The notes below the pieces were generated by a model. It made no database searches. It was given only the letters and a program-made list of their open reading frames with translations, and was not told the DNA's origin. Positions 1 to 5,706 of a DNA stretch of 13,732 nt are shown in pieces; positions within the stretch are counted from its first letter, which is position 1, and each line of letters starts with the position of its first letter. Location: the NCBI GenBank assembly GCA_002083525.1, contig LWDM01000071.1:258-13989 (forward strand), given 5' to 3'. The stretch is from Proteobacteria bacterium SG_bin9 (GTDB lineage: Bacteria > Pseudomonadota > Alphaproteobacteria > Rhizobiales > Xanthobacteraceae). A program made the position numbers and the translations under genes.

Positions 1-1064
1 GCGTCATCGGCAAGACCGAGGAAGCCTACTTCAACAAGATCAACGCCGAAGGCGGCATCAACGGCCGCAAGATCAAGTTCATCACTTATGACGACGGCTA
101 CTCGCCGCCGAAGACGGTCGAGCAGGCACGCAAGCTCGTCGAGAGCGATGAAGTGCTGCTCGTGTTCAATCCGCTCGGCACGCCGCCGAACTCGGCGATC
201 CAGAAGTATCTCAATTCGAAGAAGGTGCCGCAGCTGTTCGTCGCCACCGGCGCAACCAAGTGGAACGATCCGAAGGAATTCCCCTGGACGATGGGCTGGC
301 AGCCCAACTACCAGAGCGAGACGCGCATCTACGCCAAGCACATCATGAAGGAGAAGCCGAACGCCAAGATCGCCGTGCTGTATCAGAACGACGATTACGG
401 CAAGGACTATCTCAAGGGCCTCAAGGACGGCCTCGGCGCCAAGGCGGCGTCGATGATCATCGTTGAGGAAAGCTACGAAGTCTCGCAGCCGACGATCGAC
501 TCCAACATCGTCAAGCTGAAGTCGTCGGGCGCCGACGTGTTCGTCAACATCACCACGCCGAAGTTCGCCGCGCAGGCGATCAAGAAAATGGGCGAAATCG
601 GCTGGAAGCCCACGCACTACCTCAACAACGTCTCGGCCTCGATCGGCAGCGTCATCAAGCCGGCAGGTTATGAAAACTCGCAGGACATCATCTCGTCGAA
701 CTACATGAAGGACGCTGCCGACTCGCAGTGGAAGAACGACGCCGGCATGAAGGCCTTCGATGAGTTCCTCGCGAAGTACTATCCGGAAGCCAACCGCATC
801 GACGGTTCGGTGATGTACGGCTTCAACGTCGCGCAGGGTCTGGTCGAAGTGCTGAAGAAGTGCGGCGACAACCTGACCCGTGAGAACGTGATGAAGCAGG
901 CGGCGGCCATGAAGGATTTCACGCCGCTCGGATTCCTGCCCGGCATCAAGGTCAACACCAGCGCAACGGACTTCGCGCCCGTCGAGCAGGTGCAGCTGAT
1001 GAAGTTCAAGGGCGAGACCTGGGAACTGTTCGGCGAAGTGATCTCGGGCGAGGTCGGTGGCTAA
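1..1064 (+). CDS. ABC transporter periplasmic substrate-binding protein, 5' truncated by window edge
   Basis: This is a type I periplasmic binding protein of the branched-chain amino acid/aromatic acid (LivK-like) class, which captures a ligand in the periplasm for an ABC permease. The frame is open from base 3 to the TAA at 1062-1064, giving 353 residues. Aligned without net gaps to the complete paralogue that follows, it lacks about the first 56 residues, including the signal peptide, so it is cut by the window and not shown to be broken. Conserved stretches include EGGINGRKI, the segment around GTPPNSAIQKY and NDDYGKDYLKGL. I count about 67 differences from the next protein over 353 positions (about 81% identity), many in the C-terminal half. 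A hairpin terminator follows at 1116-1144. The ligand cannot be read from the sequence, and the partner permease is not obvious: none lies beside it here. Confidence 0.9.
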   Translation, partial: VIGKTEEAYFNKINAEGGINGRKIKFITYDDGYSPPKTVEQARKLVESDEVLLVFNPLGTPPNSAIQKYLNSKKVPQLFVATGATKWNDPKEFPWTMGWQPNYQSETRIYAKHIMKEKPNAKIAVLYQNDDYGKDYLKGLKDGLGAKAASMIIVEESYEVSQPTIDSNIVKLKSSGADVFVNITTPKFAAQAIKKMGEIGWKPTHYLNNVSASIGSVIKPAGYENSQDIISSNYMKDAADSQWKNDAGMKAFDEFLAKYYPEANRIDGSVMYGFNVAQGLVEVLKKCGDNLTRENVMKQAAAMKDFTPLGFLPGIKVNTSATDFAPVEQVQLMKFKGETWELFGEVISGEVGG

Positions 1065-1115
1065 TCGTTGAGCAGGTCCGCTCTGCGAAACGTTAACGGC
1101 ATTGCCAAAGTTGTG

Positions 1116-1145
1116 AAGCCCCCGCAGCCACGCTGCGGGGGCTTT
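1116..1145 (+). terminator. Rho-independent-type terminator after the first binding-protein gene
   Basis: A 13-bp perfect stem is formed by AAGCCCCCGCAGC (1116-1128) and its complement (1132-1144) around a 3-base loop. It is followed by only a short T run (TTT at 1143-1145). It lies 51 bases after the stop codon. The short T tract makes it weaker than the next terminator, but the stem is very GC-rich. It suggests that the two tandem binding-protein genes are mostly separate transcripts. Confidence 0.75.
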
Positions 1146-1278
1146 GCCTTGCTGACGAGGCCAAATCGGGTATTCAATCCGGCCAACAAGCTGCCCATCG
1201 CATCTGCGGACGAGCGATCCGATTTGCGAACCAAGAAGGCGGCGCGACTCATCACAGATTCACAGGGAGACATGACGT

Positions 1279-2508
1279 ATGACGATTGCCTCATCGCGAC
1301 TGGCAGCACTTGCGGCCGCCGCAGTCCTCGTTGCAGCGACCTCGACGGCCGCCACCGCCCAGAAAAGTTACGGGCCTGGCGTCACCGACACCGAAATCAA
1401 GATTGGTAATATCATGCCGTACAGCGGACCGGCGTCCGCCTATGGCGTCATCGGCAAGACCGAGGAAGCCTACTTCAAGAAGATCAATGCCGAAGGCGGC
1501 ATCAACGGCCGCAAGATCAACTTCGTGTCCTACGACGATGCGTACTCGCCGCCGAAGACGGTCGAGCAGGCGCGCAAGCTCGTCGAGAGCGATGAAGTTC
1601 TTCTGATCTTCAACTCGCTCGGTACGCCGCCGAACTCGGCGATCCAGAAGTACATGAACGCGAAGAAGGTGCCGCAGCTGTTCGTTGCCACCGGCGCCAC
1701 CAAGTGGAATGACCCGAAGGACTTTCCCTGGACGATGGGCTGGCAGCCCAACTACCAGAGCGAAAGCCGCATCTATGCGAAGTACATCCTGAAGGAGAAG
1801 CCGAACGCCAAGATCGCCGTGCTCTATCAGAACGACGATTACGGCAAGGACTACCTGAAGGGTCTGAAGGACGGCCTCGGCGCCAAAGCCGCTTCGATGA
1901 TCGTGTCCGAGACCAGCTACGAAGTGTCCGAGCCGACCATCGACTCGCACATCGTCAAGGCCAAGGCGACCAACGCCGACGTCTTCATCAACATCGCAAC
2001 GCCGAAGTTCGCGGCGCAAGCGATCAAGAAGATGGCGGAAATCCAGTGGAAGCCGCTGCACATTCTCAACAACGTGTCGGCCTCGATCGGCGCGGTGATC
2101 AAGCCGGCCGGCTTCGAGAATGCGCAGGACATCGTCTCGGTGGCCTACCTGATGGATCCGGCCGATCCGCAGTGGAAGGACAATGCCGACATGAAGGGCT
2201 TCGACGAGTTCCTCGCCAAGTACTTCCCCGAAGGCAACCGCCTCGATGGTTCGGTGATGGTCGGCTACAACGTCGCCCAGAGCATGGTGCAGGTTCTCAA
2301 GCAGTGCGGCGACAACCTCACCCGTGAGAACGTGATGAAGCAGGCGGCGAGCCTCAAGGGTCACCGCACCACCAACCTGCTGCCGGGCATCACCATCAAC
2401 ACCAGCGCCACCGACTTCGCTCCGATCGAGCAGGTGCAGCTGATGAAGTTCAAGGGTGACCGCTGGGAACTGTTCGGCGAGATCATCTCGGGTGAACTCG
2501 GCGGCTGA
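1279..2508 (+). CDS. ABC transporter periplasmic substrate-binding protein (complete tandem paralogue)
   Basis: A complete 409-residue LivK-like periplasmic receptor of the Peripla_BP_6/type I binding-protein fold. The start ATG at 1279 has a good ribosome site, GGGAG at 1265-1269, nine bases away. The ATG at 1272 is out of frame and too close to that site. The N-terminus is a signal peptide: a short basic start, an Ala/Val/Leu-rich core to about residue 20, and a likely cut after the ATA at residues 25-27. The mature protein contains GPASAYG, EGGINGRKI and NDDYGKDYLKGL, as in its upstream neighbour, and the two align without net gaps. It has its own strong terminator at 2536-2566 and no permease directly downstream, so it is either an extra receptor for a permease outside the window or could feed the LivHMGF-like operon at 4666-8206. 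Its ligand is unknown; an aromatic acid is plausible from the neighbourhood. Confidence 0.93.
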   Translation: MTIASSRLAALAAAAVLVAATSTAATAQKSYGPGVTDTEIKIGNIMPYSGPASAYGVIGKTEEAYFKKINAEGGINGRKINFVSYDDAYSPPKTVEQARKLVESDEVLLIFNSLGTPPNSAIQKYMNAKKVPQLFVATGATKWNDPKDFPWTMGWQPNYQSESRIYAKYILKEKPNAKIAVLYQNDDYGKDYLKGLKDGLGAKAASMIVSETSYEVSEPTIDSHIVKAKATNADVFINIATPKFAAQAIKKMAEIQWKPLHILNNVSASIGAVIKPAGFENAQDIVSVAYLMDPADPQWKDNADMKGFDEFLAKYFPEGNRLDGSVMVGYNVAQSMVQVLKQCGDNLTRENVMKQAASLKGHRTTNLLPGITINTSATDFAPIEQVQLMKFKGDRWELFGEIISGELGG

Positions 2509-2535
2509 TCCAGCCTCCATCTTTTGCGATACCAG

Positions 2536-2566
2536 CCCCCGCGGCATGCCGCGGGGGTTTTCTTTT
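2536..2566 (+). terminator. Strong Rho-independent terminator after the second binding-protein gene
   Basis: A 22-base perfect palindrome at 2536-2557 (CCCCCGCGG, CATG loop, CCGCGGGGG) is followed by TTTTCTTTT at 2558-2566. It lies 27 bases after the stop codon. This is a textbook intrinsic terminator and separates the binding-protein gene from the glycerate kinase gene. Confidence 0.88.
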
Positions 2567-2593
2567 GCACTCCCACATCTGCGCTCCCACATG
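2566..2593 (+). repeat. Two tandem 14-base units
   Basis: Two adjacent 14-base units, TGCACTCCCACATC and TGCGCTCCCACATG, match at 12 of 14 positions in the gap between the terminator and the glycerate kinase gene. No function is evident. They could be a small duplication or a direct-repeat protein site. Confidence 0.4.
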
Positions 2594-2661
2594 GCGGCAA
2601 ACCGGGATATGCAGAGGTCCCCGCCCTTCTTCTCTCTCCCTGTGCGCGCTAACCTCGCTCC

Positions 2662-3942
2662 ATGACCGACACCCGCCCCCTGCTGCGCGCGATTTTCGAC
2701 GCCGCCGTTGCTGCCGCCCATCCCGACCGCATTCTCGCGCGGCACCTGCCGCCGCCGCCGGGCGGACGGATCATGGTGCTGGCCACCGGCAAAGGCGGTG
2801 CGGCGCTCGCCGCTGCGGCGGAAAAGCACTACGTCGACACGCTCAAGCTCGACCCCGCGCGCCTGACCGGCCTCGCTACGACGCGGCACGGCCATGGTGT
2901 GCCGACGCGCTACATCGAGGTGACCGAGGCCGGACATCCGGTTCCCGACGAGGCGAGCGCGAAAGCTGCAGAGCGCACCTTGCAGCTCGCGAAAAGCGCG
3001 GCCGCGGACGACCTCGTGCTGGTGCTGATGTCCGGCGGCGGTTCGGCCAACTGGTTCGCGCCGGTCGACGGCGTCGGCTTCACGCAGAAGCAGCAGATGA
3101 ACCGCACCCTGCTCCGCTCCGGTGCGCCGATCGGCGACATCAACACCGTGCGCAAGCATCTCTCGCGCATCAAGGGCGGCCGCCTTGCGCGCGCCGCCTA
3201 TCCGGCGCGGGTTCTGACGCTCGCGATTTCCGATGTGCCGCATGATGATCCCGCGGTGATCGCGTCCGGCCCGACGGTGCCCGATCCCTCGACGCTCGCG
3301 GACGCGCGCGCGGTGATCGCAAGATACAAGCTGACGCCGGATGCCGAGATCACCCGCGCGCTCGCCGATCCGCAAAACGAAAGCGTGAAGCCTGGCGACC
3401 CGGAGCTGGCGGCGGCGAGCTACACCATCATCGCGCGCCCGCGCGATTCCCTCGATGCGGCCATCGCCGTTGCGCGGCAGGCCGGTTACGAGACGGTCGA
3501 TCTCGGCGCCGATCTCGAAGGCGAAGCGCGCGAGGTCGCGGCTGCGCACGCGACGATGGCGCTGAAAGCCAAGGCGGAAGGACGGAAGCTCGCGATCCTG
3601 TCCGGCGGCGAACTCACCGTGACCGTCACCGGCAACGGCCGCGGCGGCCCCAACCAGGAATACGCGCTGGCGCTGGCGCAACTCTTGTCCGGCACCGACG
3701 GCATCTCGGCGCTCGCCGCCGACACCGACGGCGCCGACGGCGGCGCAGGCTCGGCCAGCGATCCGGCGGGCGCGATGATCGACGCGCGGACGTTTACGAC
3801 GATGCGCGCGAAAGGTCTCGATCCGGCGGCCTATCTCGCCAACAACGACGCTACGACCTTTTTCGAGGCGACCGGCGATCTGGTGCAGACCGGCCCGACC
3901 ATGACCAACGTCAACGACGTGCGGGTGGTGCTGGTCAGCTGA
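2662..3942 (+). CDS. Glycerate 2-kinase (DUF4147/MOFRL family)
   Basis: A 426-residue protein with the two-domain layout of bacterial glycerate 2-kinases (GckA/TtuD type, often mislabelled hydroxypyruvate reductase). These phosphorylate D-glycerate to 2-phosphoglycerate with ATP in the cytoplasm. Family blocks are visible in order: AGHPVPD (90-96), SGGGSAN (124-130), NTVRKHLSRIKGGRLA (161-176), ISDVPHDD (189-196), ASGPTVPD (201-208), SGGE (314-317), a GGPNQEYAL block near 330, and DTDGADGG from 354. The last three belong to the C-terminal MOFRL domain. The ATG at 2662 gives the full family length, but no clear Shine-Dalgarno sequence precedes it. It converges on couR with only six bases between the stops and no terminator between them. 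A link to hydroxycinnamate use is not obvious; a general role in glyoxylate, tartronate or serine-derived carbon recovery is more likely. Confidence 0.9.
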   Translation: MTDTRPLLRAIFDAAVAAAHPDRILARHLPPPPGGRIMVLATGKGGAALAAAAEKHYVDTLKLDPARLTGLATTRHGHGVPTRYIEVTEAGHPVPDEASAKAAERTLQLAKSAAADDLVLVLMSGGGSANWFAPVDGVGFTQKQQMNRTLLRSGAPIGDINTVRKHLSRIKGGRLARAAYPARVLTLAISDVPHDDPAVIASGPTVPDPSTLADARAVIARYKLTPDAEITRALADPQNESVKPGDPELAAASYTIIARPRDSLDAAIAVARQAGYETVDLGADLEGEAREVAAAHATMALKAKAEGRKLAILSGGELTVTVTGNGRGGPNQEYALALAQLLSGTDGISALAADTDGADGGAGSASDPAGAMIDARTFTTMRAKGLDPAAYLANNDATTFFEATGDLVQTGPTMTNVNDVRVVLVS

Positions 3943-3948
3943 CGCCGG

Positions 3949-4488
3949 TCACAGCTCGCGCGCGATCTTCGCAAGCATCTGCACCAGCGCAACGCGGTTG
4001 TCCTCACCCAGCACTTCGCTGAGCCGCGCTTCGTGTTTGCCCGCGACGAGTTTCTTGGCGCGCGCGAGCGTGGCCTTGCCCTTCTCGGTCAGCATCAGCA
4101 CATGCGAGCGGCGGTCGCTGCTGGAGCGTTTGCGCACGCAGAACTCGCGCGCTTCGAGGCTGTCGAGCATCGCCACGAAATTCGGCCGCAGAATGCCGAG
4201 CGTGTTCGCGACCTCGGTCTGGTTGCGGCCGGGATTGCGTTCGAGCAGCAGCAGCACCGAGAACTGTGCCGGCGTGAGGTGGAGCGGCGCCATCACCCGC
4301 AGGAAGTGATCGAACACTTTCAGCTGCGCCCGCTTCATCGAATAGCCGAGCAGATCGGCCAGCTCGCCGATATCGAGCGGCGTATCGGCTGCCGGTTCGG
4401 CCGCCACTGCCATGAGCTCGGCCTTCGGCTTGGATGGCGCCCCCCGCACCGACTTCGCCCTCGCCGGCGCCGCCTTCAAAACAGCCAT
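3949..4488 (-). CDS. couR: MarR-family repressor, CouR-like (hydroxycinnamoyl-CoA-responsive)
   Basis: A 179-residue winged-helix regulator. The MarR core runs from about residue 40 to 179: dimerisation helices, a helix-turn-helix around 88-113 (NQTEVANTLGILRPNFVAML) and a wing with the DRR signature at 125-127. The first 35 or so residues are an Ala/Lys/Pro-rich tail outside the usual MarR fold. A shorter start at Met26 (4413) is possible but has no better ribosome site. It is divergent from the ABC importer operon and lies in the same locus as couAB. In R. palustris, CouR of this family represses couAB and is released by p-coumaroyl-CoA; identity here is inferred from family and gene order. 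A TATAAT for its promoter lies at 4539-4544 inside a palindrome resembling the couA operator, which suggests autoregulation. Assignment to MarR is firm and to CouR likely. Confidence 0.85.
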   Translation of the reverse strand: MAVLKAAPARAKSVRGAPSKPKAELMAVAAEPAADTPLDIGELADLLGYSMKRAQLKVFDHFLRVMAPLHLTPAQFSVLLLLERNPGRNQTEVANTLGILRPNFVAMLDSLEAREFCVRKRSSSDRRSHVLMLTEKGKATLARAKKLVAGKHEARLSEVLGEDNRVALVQMLAKIAREL

Positions 4489-4538
4489 CGCTGCAACCCC
4501 GCGAACCCTGTAGATTGCGGCCGAGCGCCGCGCTTGCG

Positions 4539-4544
4539 ATTATA
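4539..4544 (-). promoter_or_regulatory. -10 box of the couR promoter
   Basis: On the minus strand this reads TATAAT, an exact sigma-70 -10 hexamer, about 50 bases upstream of the couR ATG. The -35 region is poor: TATGAT at 17-bp spacing or TGATCA at 15-bp spacing. A repressor-controlled or activator-assisted promoter is possible. The hexamer lies inside the palindrome centred on 4546. Confidence 0.45.
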
Positions 4545-4553
4545 GTCGATAAT
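4539..4553. promoter_or_regulatory. Candidate CouR operator at the couR promoter
   Basis: ATTAT-AGTCG-ATAAT is an inverted repeat with perfect 5-bp arms centred on base 4546. It matches the centre of the couA palindrome (12224-12238) at 11 of 15 positions. The outermost pair differs as A...T here versus G...C there, so symmetry is kept. It covers the couR -10 box. Binding by CouR is an inference. Confidence 0.55.
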
Positions 4554-4558
4554 TGTTA

Positions 4559-4571
4559 TTGATCATATCAA
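4559..4571. promoter_or_regulatory. Second inverted repeat in the couR/importer control region
   Basis: TTGAT-CAT-ATCAA is a perfect 5-3-5 inverted repeat, a size and spacing common for MarR-family sites. It sits 15 or so bases to the importer side of the operator candidate at 4539-4553. A second, imperfect repeat (TCGATAA at 4546-4552 and TTATTGA at 4556-4562, 6 of 7 paired) bridges the two. It may be a second repressor site acting on the rightward promoter. Confidence 0.4.
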
Positions 4572-4578
4572 ATAGTCC

Positions 4579-4606
4579 GGGCGGATATCAACCGCCCGCA
4601 GGCGGT
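4579..4606 (+). promoter_or_regulatory. Two mutually exclusive leader hairpins ahead of the importer operon
   Basis: GGGCGG (4579-4584) can pair with CCGCCC (4592-4597) around a 7-base loop. Alternatively, ACCGCC (4591-4596) can pair with GGCGGT (4601-4606) around a 4-base loop. Both use the same CCGCC. If transcribed as a leader this could switch structures, but no U tract, leader peptide or known riboswitch pattern is visible. Confidence 0.3.
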
Positions 4607-4665
4607 CGGCGGACGCAGCATCCACATCAAACCGGATCGCGCCGCCTCGGGAGAGGGCGCCGGAT

Positions 4666-5706
4666 TTGGATACGACAATTCTGCTGTTCCTGCTGCAGGA
4701 CGGCGTGACCAATGGTGCGATCTACGCCCTGCTCGGGCTGGGCCTCGTGCTGGTGTTCGCGGTCACCCGGGTCATCCTGATTCCGCAGGGTGAGTTCGTC
4801 ACCTTCGGCGCGCTGACCTATGCCTCGCTCGCGGTCGGCAAGCTGCCGGGCACCGCACGGCTCGCGGTCATCCTCGGGCTCGTGGCGCTCTGCTTCGATC
4901 TCATCGCCGCGCGCAACACGCTGACGATGAAGAGCCTGATCCGTTCGCTCCTGACCTATGCGGCGCTGCCGCTCGCGATCCTCGGCCTGACCAGCGCCGT
5001 GACCGGCCCGCAGAATCCGGTGGCGCTGAATTTCCTGCTCTCGCTCGTGATCGTCGCACCGATCGGGCTTTATCTCTATCGCATCGCCTATCAGCCGATT
5101 GCGCACGCGTCGGTGCTGGTGCTGCTGATCGCATCCGTCGGCGTGCATCTGGCGCTGCAAGGCCTTGGCCTGGTGTTCTTCGGCCCGGAAGGCCTGCGCG
5201 GCCCGCCCATCTCCGACACCGCGATCACCCTCGGCGCACTTCGCATCTCGGGCCAGAGCCTCGGCATTTACGCCATCACCGCGCTCCTGATCGTGGCGCT
5301 GTGGCTGTTCTTCGGCCGCACCCTTTACGGCAAGGCGCTGCGTGCAACCGCAGTCAACCGCCTCGGCGCACGGCTCGTCGGCATCCGCACCTCGCTCTCC
5401 GGACAACTCGCCTTCGTGCTCGCCGCGGTGATCGGCGCGGTCTCGGGCATCCTGATCGTGCCGGTGACGACGATCTATTACGACACCGGCTTCCTGATCG
5501 GCCTGAAAGGCTTCGTCGCCGCGATCATCGGCGGCCTCGTCAGCTATCCGCTGACGGCGCTGGCCGCCATCCTCGTTGGCGTCGTCGAAGCGTTCTCGTC
5601 GTTCTATGCCTCGAACTACAAGGAAGTCATCGTCTTCACGCTGCTGCTCCCCGTGCTGGTGCTGCGCTCGCTCGCCGCGCCCGCCGTCGAAGAGGAGCAT
5701 GATTGA
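4666..5706 (+). CDS. Branched-chain-type ABC importer permease (LivH-like; CouSTU-type subunit)
   Basis: A 346-residue, very hydrophobic inner-membrane permease of the LivH family, one half of the translocation pore of an importer for carboxylates. The start is TTG at 4666, with GGAGAGGG at 4650-4657 eight bases upstream; no upstream ATG serves better. Landmarks: first membrane helix about 14-37, QGEFVTFGAL (41-50, the LivH GEF motif), RIAYQPI (139-145), and the cytoplasmic coupling segment KALRATAVNRLGARLVGIR (223-241) that contacts the ATPases. It is longer than usual (about 290-308): between the GEF motif and RIAYQP there are about 95 residues where E. coli LivH has about 50, enough for extra membrane segments. 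It is first in a three-gene operon divergent from couR and overlaps the next gene by one base. By gene order it corresponds to part of CouPSTU in R. palustris; I cannot say which letter. Confidence 0.9.
   Translation: MDTTILLFLLQDGVTNGAIYALLGLGLVLVFAVTRVILIPQGEFVTFGALTYASLAVGKLPGTARLAVILGLVALCFDLIAARNTLTMKSLIRSLLTYAALPLAILGLTSAVTGPQNPVALNFLLSLVIVAPIGLYLYRIAYQPIAHASVLVLLIASVGVHLALQGLGLVFFGPEGLRGPPISDTAITLGALRISGQSLGIYAITALLIVALWLFFGRTLYGKALRATAVNRLGARLVGIRTSLSGQLAFVLAAVIGAVSGILIVPVTTIYYDTGFLIGLKGFVAAIIGGLVSYPLTALAAILVGVVEAFSSFYASNYKEVIVFTLLLPVLVLRSLAAPAVEEEHD

Larger units (their letters stand above)
4489..4665. promoter_or_regulatory. Divergent control region between couR and the ABC importer operon
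   Basis: This 177-base gap holds no gene. Its centre (4537-4574) is strikingly AT-rich against a GC-rich background and contains several overlapping inverted repeats, listed separately. The importer side (4575-4665) is GC-rich again, contains two mutually exclusive hairpins (4579-4606) and ends in a purine-rich ribosome site, GGAGAGGG (4650-4657), eight bases before the TTG start. I could not pick a convincing -35/-10 pair for the rightward promoter. Confidence 0.7.

Noticed and set aside
1065..1278. Possible small genes in the gap between the two binding-protein genes
   Set aside because: Frames at 1068-1409 (plus) and 1061-1309 (minus) run through the terminator and into the next gene and show no family resemblance. 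The gap holds the terminator and a GC-rich leader; only weak -35/-10 candidates were seen.
1291..3681. A 796-codon open frame on the minus strand, antisense to the second binding-protein gene and the glycerate kinase gene
   Set aside because: Its translation is rich in Arg, His, Gly and Ala with no recognisable domain. It crosses two well-supported genes and a strong terminator. Long antisense frames are common in GC-rich codon-biased DNA.
4627..5700. A 357-codon minus-strand frame opposite the LivH-like permease
   Set aside because: Its translation is dominated by Glu, Arg, Asp, His and Gln, the complement pattern of hydrophobic membrane codons. No domain is visible.
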